Assembly (NCBI GenBank): GCA_039105265.1
Contig: JAPFFF010000001.1
Coordinates: forward strand, 1,612,001 to 1,676,000
Source: Tritrichomonas musculus
Taxonomy: Eukaryota; Parabasalia; Tritrichomonadida; Tritrichomonadidae
Direction: 5' to 3'
DNA: 64,000 nt
The notes under the pieces were generated by a model. That model was not told where the DNA came from. It did no database searches and worked only from the letters and a program-made list of their open reading frames with translations. Made by a program: the position numbers and the translations under genes. Shown piece after piece: positions 8,601-17,436 of this stretch (position 1 is the stretch's first letter; every line of letters begins with the position of its first letter).

Positions 8601-9461
8601 CGCTCCATCTCTTTCTTGATATTTTGTTTGACTTTTACCTGATTCTTGTTCATTTCTTTTATTTATAATTTTACCATTTATTCGACCTTTAATATTATTT
8701 CCAGTCCATCTTCCATTACTATAAATATAAGTCCAAATATTTCCAAAACAATGTTCTTTAAATTCAAATTTTAAACCGTCAGGAATACTATAATCAGTAG
8801 GAATTGTCCATTTCATTGTATATACATCAATATTATCAGTCAATGTTTCTTCGGTTATGACACTTGGTTTGTATAAATATAAGTTATCAGATTCATGTAA
8901 TTTCAAACTATTTCTCGAATCTATGATATCACATTTGATGGAAGGTAATGTTGATTTCAAATGTGTTAATGGTAATTGATAAATAATACTAATTTCACCA
9001 TTAATGTACAAAGATTTCAAATCAAGATTTAAATTCTTATCAACAGCTAAAAAAGGATATTGAGAATTATGTTCATTAATATTAACTTTATTATCTTCAA
9101 CTATAAAAATTCCTGGACATACAAAATGCTTATTAATAATGTAAATTGATAATTGATGAATATAATTTCCTTCAATATCGATAAAAACATTTTTTCTTAA
9201 ATTTATTTTAAACACTTCAGTCTTTTCATCGATTTGTAATAATTTTGTGATATCTTCTTGGTTCATGTCAATATTTAATCTTTTCATAACATTAGTATCA
9301 AAATTAAATTCATCTTCAGTTAATGCATCTCTAGTCACATGATAATCAGAAAAACCTTCAACAGTTTCAAACTCATTCGATTTTGATGTTAACAATTGAG
9401 AACCTAAATATGTTTTACCATCTACTTTAAATTGAATATCGCCTTTAAATTTGGTTAGCAT
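5667..9461 (-). CDS. Long fibre-like structural protein (1,264 aa)
   Basis: The N-terminal half (about residues 1-480) looks globular and beta-rich. Residues about 490-600 are a coiled coil (DNLDKSVENLKTRMTLTEKI) followed by a Gly/Ala-rich hydrophobic stretch (MVAGLIGFSAKGISFGIKS). The C-terminal third has tail-fibre-type repeats YALKSEIPEPVDLTNYALK and DDYATIDDLDQYALK, followed by a beta-rich tip. Such repeats are typical of trimeric phage and virus fibres. The ATG at 9461 is preceded by a T-run, GCAA and an A-rich leader. It lies downstream of the second fibre-like gene and the capsid genes, as expected for a host-attachment or surface protein of the virion. The original 3' end is probably at 5300. 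Confidence 0.75.
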   Translation of the reverse strand: MLTKFKGDIQFKVDGKTYLGSQLLTSKSNEFETVEGFSDYHVTRDALTEDEFNFDTNVMKRLNIDMNQEDITKLLQIDEKTEVFKINLRKNVFIDIEGNYIHQLSIYIINKHFVCPGIFIVEDNKVNINEHNSQYPFLAVDKNLNLDLKSLYINGEISIIYQLPLTHLKSTLPSIKCDIIDSRNSLKLHESDNLYLYKPSVITEETLTDNIDVYTMKWTIPTDYSIPDGLKFEFKEHCFGNIWTYIYSNGRWTGNNIKGRINGKIINKRNEQESGKSQTKYQERDGALIMIKRTPINILVGTNQNEWETNIFEKLKRIWDIESKVLLKDGTIEKGDKYGLNFDVEVWLPKYLEGDVIYNCASVHAYINGYSTKKDSLNFSNWERVYLDFKIDSPKYNNRLSFIPENLYTGTADYDKNYMSLKGDLDTIEKLTYDYSSRHGIENQDLVLYLRKDLVDPIEEINWDKNTNPFEYIINQQYYEVSPNPNAATTLYTDYNITSSKIITADNITTMRSDLNLVSNTIDVVSVDVDNLDKSVENLKTRMTLTEKITEKLEADVDKIRLRQNIQMVAGLIGFSAKGISFGIKSISGVVSNMWKAWVESNAEMELADLSRSDGVSLSGVRYWCESGATTIPIFDEKEEEQILTVGGGKQLCYSFRDSMKKPLLKIVDKIEEMDNDYISRSELTRMDTIDIVIKVNEMDVPIILTAEEELNNGICVFKLFTSEGQKRVYFKIEQGTITDYKGVDTTTTRDGITMEGLPKSEEYRTKYLSWIDKSGKTITLTGENTDAKLIGCVIEKNTFIRLLVEKTPADIAFLSDIEALDEKINALAVNSHQNDVAMLSLEYPTTDEVNTALETIQQELAKKPNIEELYTKEEADAKYALKTDILATEKITQELSIATKFVNGTNAENKETYITNLDEDLCNILKKSSLFVKGSCNNEDISGEYLYDSEELEYYHYKKGENTFSIYFFYYSGTFRYNGNWVVDLESVSYSYEPEVYDEYCIPNMNFIKDKYALKSEIPEPVDLTNYALKSEIPEIPDDYATIDDLDQYALKTYSYSKSESDTNYALKSEIPEPVDLTNYVSKEGDSTINRKITILDTNNTESDLKISLIAGIGTNENEAATFGFMTGLGVLGVTGCANIIGWDANHTIFHNNVFITYGDLEIDGVDADCLKVYQGNPNLYESNIVLGLDSTKCSKIIYYNQYNTARWKVILNDSIAFSYEVSPSGRLFEIFGNLDVKGTVNSRGSNTITHYAPIEDLLMILK
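6210..6440 (-). repeat. YALKSEIP repeat array in fibre gene
   Basis: Near-identical segments encode YALKSEIPEP(V/I) about four times between 6210 and 6440. The DNA is correspondingly repetitive (ttcaggaatttcacttttca and close variants). Fibre repeats of this kind vary in copy number among related elements and phages. Confidence 0.75.
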
Positions 9462-9490
9462 TTTTTTTACATTTGCAACAAAAATAAGAT

Positions 9491-12403
9491 TTACTCAATT
9501 GTGGAACATTTTTCTTCTAATAACTGAATTCTACTATCATAAAATTTATCACATTCAATATTTTTAGTTTTATCTTCTAAGATCTTAATTCGATTCTCAG
9601 TTGTCAAATTTTCAAACGTTAGATCAGTTTCAATATTTTTACATTTTCGTTCCAAAGCAGTTAATTTGTCATCTGATACTGTTCCACTACCTCCACATTG
9701 ACATTGATTCTCTTCTAATCGAGATAAATCTTCTGAAAGACCAGCACAAAATGACCAAATCTCTTTGATTCCTTGATTTAACCATTTTAATTGATCTAGT
9801 TCTTCGTCTTGCCATTTCTTTAATTTTTCTTCCAATGTTAATACAACTGGTTTTTCCTCATTTAATGCCAATGTTTGAGCTTTATTATTTATGACAAAAC
9901 CTTCTTTATTTCGATATTCTTGACTCTCAGTAGTATCAGCAGAAAATACATTTCCAATTTGATCAACATTTGATTCTAAGGTTGATACCCTTTCAGTATA
10001 ATTTTTCATTGTATTTTCTAAATTTGTTATTCTGGTTAATGTATCAAAATCTATAGAACCTCCTGATGATGATGAACCAAGAGTGGCCAAATAATTTTTG
10101 AAATTCTCATTTGCAGGTAATTGATAATATACAATAATTCGATTATCTAATTCAATATCAGGTTCTATATTTTCTTCTTGATCTTCCCAAAAATTCAAAT
10201 CATTTTCATCTTCTAACATTTTTAAATTAAATGTACCAATTATTTGAATCATTACTTTATCAACATTTGCATCTTTTGTTATTGAATATGTATATAATTT
10301 TGATGACAAATTTGATTCAATTTGATTAGAACTAATTTGAACATCAAATACTAAATCAATATTTGATAATGCATAACCTAATTTAGTTATATCTCTTTCT
10401 CTTTCGAAAACATGAATTATTAAATGATCAGCATGATAATGATCAATTCCTTTTAATTCAATATTTAAGATCGTATTTGAATTAGAATCAATTGAATAAG
10501 TACAAGTTTTAAATGCATGTCTACCATGATCGTCAAATATTTCAGAACCATGTTGTTCAAAATTAACAAAACCATAAGCAGCTAATTCTTGAGGTTTTAA
10601 AGGTTTTAACGGAATTGAGTTTTTCATTGATTCTGCAAATATTGAATTTCTAAATATTAATCCTAATTGTTTATTTGTCAGATGATTATTTTCTAAATCT
10701 TGATCAGTTTCATTTAAAGCATTATAAGTAAGATTAATATAATCAAAAATTCGATCAATAATTTGATGTTCAGCTTCTCGTTCTGCATTCATTTTGTCTA
10801 AATCTATTTCATCAAAAACTTCAGGATCTGTTTGGGGTTGAACTGATCGAAATGTTGTTCCTTTCTTTTTGTTTTTTCCAATTTGAGCTGTATCAACAAC
10901 TTTTTGAGTATAATAATTATCAACAATTTGTTGATTTGTCCATTGATGAATCGCCGTAAAAGCGGATGATGTCAATACGATATATTTATTATCGGCTCTT
11001 TTGTACCGAATTGCCCAACCTTTTGGAAAATAAACTAAATCATTACAGGTTAGAGTTGTTTGTTTTGTCGCCGCAACATCACCGTCCTCATCTTTTTCTT
11101 CCCAATCAAGAGTTTCAATAGTAAAATGTTTTAATTTTTCAAGGACGTCTTGATCAATTCCGTTAAATGACGATTTTAAATTGTTAAGAACCGTTTTCAT
11201 ATTATTTATATCTGACGGATTTAATTGATCAACAACCGTTTTCATATTATTTATATCGTCTGGATTTAATTGATCAACAACCGTTTTCATATTATTTATA
11301 TCGTCTGGATTTAATTGATCAACAACCGTTTTCAAATTTGAATATGACCGAGCAAGTGAATTCATGGTTAATCTAACATTGTGAGCATTGGCTGGATTAT
11401 TTGAACCATCTCCATACCAGATTCCGTTTGGAAAATAGGATTCAACTGGAAATTCTAATTTGGTTGATGCTGTTGTTTCGCTTCCTAATTTCAATTCTTT
11501 TTTCTCAACTTCTTTCAAATCAATATATTTCAAACAAATATCATTACTCCGAACTCCGTATAGTTGTGCTTTTCCGTCTGTAATATCTTTCGACGGTGTT
11601 CCTTTTGGATAATATTGTAATTGAAAATTTGCTGTTGAATTTCCATCGTCGTGGAAATGCTGAATCCTATTGATTATTTGATGTGAACTCATATAAGTCT
11701 TACTATTAGGTTTTTGGAAAAACCAAAGAGTATCAATATAAGTGATTAACTTCGGTAAATAGATTTTTTGAATGATCTCTTTTGTCTTATCGTCTTTGAC
11801 TTTTTCTTGCTCAACATAATTCAATCCATTTAAGAATTTCCACATTGTTTCAGTTATTGTTGGAATTTGACTTTCGGTAGTTGCAATTAGATTTTGAAGT
11901 TCTGTTTTCAATGTTTCTCTTGCTCTTGCTTCAGATATTAATGATGTATTCGTATTTGATTTAAATGTATTATAGTCAGTTAGATGATTATTCAAATTTG
12001 TTTCCACAGTTGTGGTTTTTGTTTTATTTTCGTTCAAATCTGTTGTTAGAGTATCAATTTGAGCTTTATTGGCATTAATAGATGTTGTTAAATTTGTTTT
12101 GATTGCATTATCTTTTGTATCCATTGTTCTTTCTAATTCATCTTTATCTGTTGCTTTTATTTTTCCAATATCTTCATAAATATTTTTTAACGATTTTGTT
12201 TGACCTTCAGCAATTGGCCATTTAAAATTTTCTGGTTGTTTTATTTCAGCTTTCTCATCTATTCTAAATGTTCCATTAACTGATAATCCAGTTGCAGTAC
12301 CAAAATTTTTCCTGAGAAATATACTAGTATCAATTGCAGGTCCTCCTCCACCTCCTACTTTTGCAAAATTTTCAAAATCTGTATCGGTCCAAACACCTGT
12401 CAT
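9491..12403 (-). CDS. Second fibre-like coiled-coil structural protein (about 970 aa)
   Basis: I place the start at the ATG at 12403 (MTGVWTDTDF); the frame is open to 12442 but with only a TTG, overlapping the previous stop. After a Gly-rich hinge (KVGGGGGP) come coiled-coil segments (DKDELERTMDTKDNAIKTNL, NKAQIDTLTTDLNENK). A 15-residue repeat KTVVDQLNPDDINNM occurs three times, then a beta-rich region and further coiled coils near the C-terminus with a Cys/Gly cluster (ENQCQCGGSG). The architecture suits a trimeric fibre or spike stalk. It is followed 29 bp later by the longer fibre gene, so both are probably expressed together. Confidence 0.7.
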   Translation of the reverse strand: MTGVWTDTDFENFAKVGGGGGPAIDTSIFLRKNFGTATGLSVNGTFRIDEKAEIKQPENFKWPIAEGQTKSLKNIYEDIGKIKATDKDELERTMDTKDNAIKTNLTTSINANKAQIDTLTTDLNENKTKTTTVETNLNNHLTDYNTFKSNTNTSLISEARARETLKTELQNLIATTESQIPTITETMWKFLNGLNYVEQEKVKDDKTKEIIQKIYLPKLITYIDTLWFFQKPNSKTYMSSHQIINRIQHFHDDGNSTANFQLQYYPKGTPSKDITDGKAQLYGVRSNDICLKYIDLKEVEKKELKLGSETTASTKLEFPVESYFPNGIWYGDGSNNPANAHNVRLTMNSLARSYSNLKTVVDQLNPDDINNMKTVVDQLNPDDINNMKTVVDQLNPSDINNMKTVLNNLKSSFNGIDQDVLEKLKHFTIETLDWEEKDEDGDVAATKQTTLTCNDLVYFPKGWAIRYKRADNKYIVLTSSAFTAIHQWTNQQIVDNYYTQKVVDTAQIGKNKKKGTTFRSVQPQTDPEVFDEIDLDKMNAEREAEHQIIDRIFDYINLTYNALNETDQDLENNHLTNKQLGLIFRNSIFAESMKNSIPLKPLKPQELAAYGFVNFEQHGSEIFDDHGRHAFKTCTYSIDSNSNTILNIELKGIDHYHADHLIIHVFERERDITKLGYALSNIDLVFDVQISSNQIESNLSSKLYTYSITKDANVDKVMIQIIGTFNLKMLEDENDLNFWEDQEENIEPDIELDNRIIVYYQLPANENFKNYLATLGSSSSGGSIDFDTLTRITNLENTMKNYTERVSTLESNVDQIGNVFSADTTESQEYRNKEGFVINNKAQTLALNEEKPVVLTLEEKLKKWQDEELDQLKWLNQGIKEIWSFCAGLSEDLSRLEENQCQCGGSGTVSDDKLTALERKCKNIETDLTFENLTTENRIKILEDKTKNIECDKFYDSRIQLLEEKCSTIE
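11191..11335 (-). repeat. 45-bp tandem repeat in fibre gene
   Basis: Units begin at 11191, 11236 and 11281 (ccgttttcatattatttata...). Each is 45 bp and encodes 15 residues of the stalk. Units 2 and 3 are almost identical, so duplication is recent. The frame-preserving period lets stalk length change. Confidence 0.9.
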
Positions 12404-12438
12404 TAAATTTTTATTTTCGCACCAAAAATAAAATTGAT

Positions 12439-12918
12439 TCAATATTCTAATTTTAAGAAAATAATGAAATAATCAGGAACTATTATTTTTCTTGTTCGAG
12501 TATCTTTAAACCAAACCATAAAGCCTTGTCTCATCTCTGAATCAATTAAATATTTTCTATTATCATCAGGAACTTGTAAATTTGCAACATAAACTAAACT
12601 ATCACAATAATTATTTCGAGGAACAAAACTCGCATGAACGGTATAATTTGATGCAGTATGTCCATCTTTTAATAAATAACAATATTGATAAATGATATAT
12701 CGTTCTTGACCTTGAGTAGGTGTATGAAATTCTGATGGAAATTTATAAACAAATCTATCTTTTTCTAAATAAAAGTTATCAACTGTTAGACATTCATCTA
12801 ATTTTTGTTTTTCAGGATTATCTATCTTCCAACCTTGAATTGGATAATAAGTTTTATGAATTTTTGTAGGTTGAATATTTAATCGAGGATCAATGTTATA
12901 TGAAATTAATGTTGACAT
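12439..12918 (-). CDS. Small structural protein, candidate minor capsid/penton
   Basis: 159 residues from the ATG at 12918; the longer frame would need a TTG. Content is mainly beta-type, with aromatic-rich strands (DRFVYKFPSEFHTPTQGQERYIIYQYCYLL, here shown as DRFVYKFPSEF and RYIIYQYCYLL) and SNYTVHASFVPRNNYC, compatible with a single jelly roll. It lies directly downstream of the major capsid gene, where Polintons often carry the penton (minor capsid) gene. Size is small for a penton and I see no decisive motif, so this is a positional inference. It overlaps the following frame by a few bases. Confidence 0.45.
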   Translation of the reverse strand: MSTLISYNIDPRLNIQPTKIHKTYYPIQGWKIDNPEKQKLDECLTVDNFYLEKDRFVYKFPSEFHTPTQGQERYIIYQYCYLLKDGHTASNYTVHASFVPRNNYCDSLVYVANLQVPDDNRKYLIDSEMRQGFMVWFKDTRTRKIIVPDYFIIFLKLEY

Positions 12919-12942
12919 ATTTTTTCTAATCAAATAAAAATT

Positions 12943-14769
12943 TTACTTATAGCCACTTGGTACTCCATCATCATGATATTGAACTCCATCTTGAATTGAC
13001 CAAGTCCAATAAGTATCAGAACAAATCCACATTTCTGGATGAGCTGTATTTAATATAGTATTATCATCTGTATTTGGAAAAGTGTATATATTGTAATGTT
13101 CTTCTGGCGCAATAGAATCTGCTTTGAATCGAATCAAAACTTCATGATTATCTGTATCAACTCCATCAAATACATATCCAGAATTACCTCTCTCTAATTG
13201 AAAATTAATTCCAAAATTTGTGTCGTCAAAATATGAATTGACATATTGTGAATAATTATTTTGTAAATCATTCAAAGGTTGAGATATTGATTCTAAATAT
13301 TCTGGTGTTGCTTCAATTCCATCTAATTCATTTGCCATTAATTGATATTGAACAAATCTTCCATCCCAAGTATTTTCAAATTCTTTTTGTGGATATAATT
13401 TCTTATCAATAATTAATTGAACATTTTTATGCATAATATTTCTATAAACAGTATAATCAAAAGGAGACGTTGGAAACATCATTGTTATATTTGTAGCATT
13501 AACTAATGGCATACTTTTTGAAACATATATTCCTTTTTCTGTTATTGGTTGATCAAAAATTACTCTTCTTAATTCTTGAGCTGGTACAATTAAAGGTTCT
13601 TGAAAAGTTGTCATTAATGATTCTAATACATTTGGTTTAATTCCAAATCCAAACAAATTTGATCTTCCTTCTCTTATTTTTACACTTCTTGGATTATATT
13701 GTAATTTATTATACATGACTCCAAGTGTCACAAAATTAACCCCAGGAGGATTTAATGCAATTCGTGAATCATATTGATCCAAATCGTATGGGATTGATGA
13801 TAAACATCTAAATGTGTTGAATGTATTATTTTGTGTGGCAATTGTTGTTTGGAGAGAATCGACAGACATTGACTGAACAATTAAACCGTATTGATTAATT
13901 TGAGAGAAACGATTTGTTATTGGAACATCAGGTGCATTATATTCTATTTGGTCATCAAGGTAGTGAGTCATGGATCTTTTTCCGACATTCTTTGGAGGAA
14001 CTTGACACCAAACTAAACCATCTAAACAAAATCTTACTTCTTCTTCTATTTCACCAAGAATTCGATTTGGATATAATCTCCAAGCTTGTAAAACCAATTG
14101 ATCTGTGAAAGGAATGTTTAAATCTAATTCAACATGCACCCAAGATTTTTCCCCATTGTCCCAAGCAAGATTCATTATTGGAATATACACTCCACATACG
14201 TTTGGAGACATTTTGATTACATTTTCATATAATGAATGAGAGTGAGGTGAATTTAATTTTGAATCACGAGAACGAATAGAATTATATGCAAAAGATTCTC
14301 GAATCATTTCTGTTTGATGATAATTTGAAATTAATTTACCGTCAACAAAGAATCTTGCTTCATCAATTATTTCAACAGCATCTTTGAAACCAACAAAGAT
14401 TTGATTGATCTGACCTTGATCACTTGGTCGCCAACCACTATGATTTCCGTGTTCATCATACAATTTAAAATACCAATTTTCTTCTTGATCAAATTGATTT
14501 TCAAATGCGACATCAAATTCAACAATCATTGAAATAAAACCTTTTTCTATTTGTGATATTGTATGATTTGAATGAGTTAACAATATTCTTGTTTTTTCTG
14601 ATAACTTTTCTATTGGTAAATCTTTATCATGAAATTCTTCTGAAAATGATGAAAAAGTATTATCTCCTCCATTTTTTGATACCAAATTTCTTAAATGATC
14701 ATTGAAAAAGTTTAATATGTCACCTTCATCATTTCCAAAGTTTCTAAATTGAGCGTTTTGATAAGTCAT
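12943..14769 (-). CDS. mcp: Major capsid protein, copy 1 (intact)
   Basis: 608 residues from the ATG at 14769 (MTYQNAQFRN), which matches the start of the upstream paralogue; an earlier ATG at 14847 lies within that paralogue and is unlikely. The protein is beta-rich without low complexity. Features shared with copy 2 are GNDEGDILNFFN near the start, IVGFKDAVEII, RLYPNRILGE, CLDGLVWCQVPPKNV, NATNITMMFP and EMWICSDTYWTWSIQDGVQY at the end. Length and position next to the packaging ATPase block fit a double jelly-roll capsid protein of Polintons. The leader has a run of eight T then GCAAG before ATG. Confidence 0.8.
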   Translation of the reverse strand: MTYQNAQFRNFGNDEGDILNFFNDHLRNLVSKNGGDNTFSSFSEEFHDKDLPIEKLSEKTRILLTHSNHTISQIEKGFISMIVEFDVAFENQFDQEENWYFKLYDEHGNHSGWRPSDQGQINQIFVGFKDAVEIIDEARFFVDGKLISNYHQTEMIRESFAYNSIRSRDSKLNSPHSHSLYENVIKMSPNVCGVYIPIMNLAWDNGEKSWVHVELDLNIPFTDQLVLQAWRLYPNRILGEIEEEVRFCLDGLVWCQVPPKNVGKRSMTHYLDDQIEYNAPDVPITNRFSQINQYGLIVQSMSVDSLQTTIATQNNTFNTFRCLSSIPYDLDQYDSRIALNPPGVNFVTLGVMYNKLQYNPRSVKIREGRSNLFGFGIKPNVLESLMTTFQEPLIVPAQELRRVIFDQPITEKGIYVSKSMPLVNATNITMMFPTSPFDYTVYRNIMHKNVQLIIDKKLYPQKEFENTWDGRFVQYQLMANELDGIEATPEYLESISQPLNDLQNNYSQYVNSYFDDTNFGINFQLERGNSGYVFDGVDTDNHEVLIRFKADSIAPEEHYNIYTFPNTDDNTILNTAHPEMWICSDTYWTWSIQDGVQYHDDGVPSGYK

Positions 14770-14800
14770 TTGTTCTTGCAAAAAAAATTTAGATCTTATC

Positions 14801-16596
14801 TTAGTCATAACCAGTTGGTCTTCCACGTGGGTAATATTGAACACCATCTTGAATTGACCAAGTCCAATAAGTATCAGAACAAATCCACATTTCTGGAATT
14901 GGTGAAACTTTTGATCCCGCGTCTGTATTTACTTGAATTGTTCCTGCATTATTTTTATAATATGGGTATAAATAACGACATTTCTCATCAACTTCAATAA
15001 GATTTCCACGGAATTCAATTGAAACAGCTTGATTACCAGTATCAACTCCATCAAATACATATCCAGAATTACCTCTCTCCAATTGAAAATTAATTCCAAA
15101 ACTTGTATTATCAAATGGACACATGAAATATCGATCATGCTGATTCATGGTTGGAATCGATTCATAAACATGATTTAACGGTCTAGAGATTGATTCTAAA
15201 TATTCAACTGTTGGTTCAATATACCCATCTAATTCATTTGCCATTAATTGATATTGAACAAATCTTCCATCCCAAGAATTATCAAACTCAGTTTCTGGAT
15301 ATTTCTTTTTATTAACTGATAATCTAAATTGAGTAAACATTGGATTTTGATAAACTGTTAAGTCATTTGGTTTACTTGGAAACATTAAAGTAATATTTGT
15401 TGCATTCTTTAATGGAATTGATTTTGAAATATCTATTCGTTTTTCTGTAATTCTTGATTCAAATTGATATCGTGTTAATTCTTGAGATGGAATAATAATT
15501 GGTTCTTGTAAAGTTGTCATTAAAGCTTCAATAACATCAGGTTTGACACCAAATCCAGCACAATTTGTACGACATTTTTCAATTTTACATTCATTTACAT
15601 TAACTTCTAATGTATTCAAATCTATTTCATATTTATTCCATTGTGCGACACCAGTCGCATCAGTACACTCGATGCACAATAATAGGCATTATTTGGAAGT
15701 GAGTTTTCTGTTGTATCGTTCTTTTTAAATTTTCCGAACGCACATTGATAAACTTTGGAAACAATGAGTGCCTCTTGATTAATTTGAACAAAATGATTTG
15801 TAATTGGAAGATCAGGTGCATTTAATTCACCATTATTTGCTGATGTCCAAAATTTAATAGCTTCGGCAACATTCTTTGGAGGAACTTGACACCAAACTAA
15901 ACCATCTAATGTGAATTTTATTTCTTCTTCAACTTCTCCTAAAATTCGATTTGGATATAATCTCCAAGCTTGTAATGCTAATTGATCTGTGAAAGGAATT
16001 ACAAGTTCCATTTTGACCTGTACTTTCTTATTATTACCTTCAAATGCACTCATTGGAATATAAACACCTGCAACATTTGGAGACATACAACAAACACTTT
16101 CCCATAAAGAATGAGAATGAGCAGAATTATACTTTGAATCTTTTGGTCGAATTGAATTATATGCGAAGGATTCTCTAACCATTTCACTTTGATGATAACC
16201 TGAGATTAATTTTCCATCAACCCAAAATTGTAATTCAGATATGATTTCAACAGCATCTTTGAAACCAACGAAAATCAAATTTAATTTTTCCCAATCTTTT
16301 CCAGTAAACACGTTGGCAGCAATTGTTTTGTTCATTGATAGATTTAAATCTACGATTAATCGAAGAAAACTTTTCTCTATTTGAGATATTGTATGACCAG
16401 AATGAGTTAATCTTATTTTTGTTTTTGTACCAATTGGAATTGTTTCATCTTTGTCATGACATAATTCTTCTACGACTGAAAAAGTATTATCTCCTCCATT
16501 CTTTTGTACTAATGTCCTCAAATGATTATTGAAAAAGTTTAATATGTCACCTTCATCATTTCCTGTATTCTTAAATTGTGCGTTTTGATAAGTCAT
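14801..16596 (-). pseudogene. mcp: Major capsid protein, copy 2, split by one frameshift
   Basis: From the ATG at 16596 (MTYQNAQFKN) the frame gives 324 residues homologous to the first half of copy 1. It then turns to nonsense and stops at 15622. A second frame starting near 15679, without an ATG, encodes the remaining 290 residues or so homologous to copy 1, ending TYWTWSIQDGVQY at 14801. One single-base change near 15665-15685 separates them, just before TDATGVAQWNKYEID. The paralogues are clearly diverged, so the duplication is not recent and both copies were probably functional. The lesion could be real or a sequence error. Confidence 0.8.
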
Positions 16597-16665
16597 CTGT
16601 TTTTATGAAGAATTTAAAAAATTCGAAAAGCCAATTTTTTTTAAAATGAAAAACAATTCTATACA
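16597..16665. promoter_or_regulatory. Divergent intergenic region between capsid and amphipathic-protein genes
   Basis: Only 69 bp separate the start of the capsid copy 2 gene (minus) from the start of the 93-aa gene (plus). It contains a run of eight T followed by A-rich sequence and must hold both promoters. No TCATT-type initiator like that of host genes is present close to either ATG. Confidence 0.5.
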
Positions 16666-16947
16666 ATGGCTTTTGGTTCTTGGATTAAAAAAATAGGAGA
16701 GAAAGTTAAAAATTTTGCACAAAAAGCAGTTCCAATAGTTCAAAAAGGTTTACAATTTGCAGCAGATAAAGTTGCACCTGTCTTAGAAAAAGTTGGAGAA
16801 ACAGTAGGTGGAACAATTGGTAATATTGCAAGTGGTATTGGAAGAGGTATTCGAACAGTTAATGATAAAGTTCAACCTTGGTTAGAAACTGGGAAAGAAA
16901 AATTCTTACAACCTGCTTATGATAATAATAATTATGGACCTAGTTAA
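16666..16947 (+). CDS. Amphipathic minor virion protein, pVI/pX-like in character
   Basis: A 93-residue basic protein starting MAFGSWIKKIGEKVKNFAQK. The first 45 residues or so form a strongly amphipathic helix with Lys on one face and Val/Phe/Leu on the other, followed by Gly-rich GETVGGTIGNIASGIGRGI. Small proteins with this composition occur beside capsid genes in adenoviruses, Polintons and related elements, where they line the capsid or disturb membranes. Function here is inferred from composition and position only. It is divergent from the capsid block. Confidence 0.6.
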   Translation: MAFGSWIKKIGEKVKNFAQKAVPIVQKGLQFAADKVAPVLEKVGETVGGTIGNIASGIGRGIRTVNDKVQPWLETGKEKFLQPAYDNNNYGPS

Positions 16948-16950
16948 AAT

Positions 16951-17082
16951 TTATGAGTACATTCTTCGTCTAATTTCATCATCTAATGGTGGCTCATTTG
17001 GAGGGAAAAGCTTTATAACTCTTAATAATGTGTTCATTAACTCAATCAAAACAAGCGTTCCTAAGAGAATTTCAATCAGCAT
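16951..17082 (-). CDS. Small membrane protein (43 aa)
   Basis: A 43-residue frame between two larger genes: an N-terminal hydrophobic helix (MLIEILLGTLVLIELMNTLL) and a short polar tail PPNEPPLDDEIRRRMYS. It fills almost the whole gap between its neighbours, with the stop 4 bp after the stop of the convergent 93-aa gene. The ordered hydrophobic-then-charged layout suggests a real single-pass membrane protein. No homologue is recognised. Confidence 0.5.
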   Translation of the reverse strand: MLIEILLGTLVLIELMNTLLRVIKLFPPNEPPLDDEIRRRMYS

Positions 17083-17133
17083 ATTGTTTTAAATATTTTC
17101 AAAAATGTTTAAACAAATTTTATTTTTTTTAAA

Positions 17134-17436
17134 ATGGAATTGAAAATTATTGAACCTATTCAAAATTATTTAAAAGAGTTTAACACAACTGATGAGTTTA
17201 ATTTATTCTATTCTAAGAACAAAGAACAACTAGATTCAGAAACAACACATAAACTAAACAAAAAGTATCATATTCAAGGTTATCGTATAACCAAAATCAA
17301 AGGTGAATTAATGTTAAAGAAGGTTAATGAAGACGAAGAAAAAGACGATTCAGAAATTTTGAAGATCAAAGATGATATTGCAAAAATTAAAATTACTTTG
17401 AATGATGTTATAAATTTTATTAACTCTAAGACCTAA
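17134..17436 (+). CDS. Conserved-looking element protein, 100 aa, unknown function
   Basis: ATG at 17134 after a T8AAA leader. The protein has a compact basic N-terminal part (TTHKLNKKYHIQGYRITKIKG) and a highly charged helical C-terminal half (DEEKDDSEILKIKDDIAKIKI) that could dimerise. Its end overlaps the convergent packaging ATPase gene by 11 bp. The part around HKLNKKYHIQGYRITKIKGEL looks like a small DNA- or protein-binding fold, but I cannot assign it. Confidence 0.6.
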   Translation: MELKIIEPIQNYLKEFNTTDEFNLFYSKNKEQLDSETTHKLNKKYHIQGYRITKIKGELMLKKVNEDEEKDDSEILKIKDDIAKIKITLNDVINFINSKT

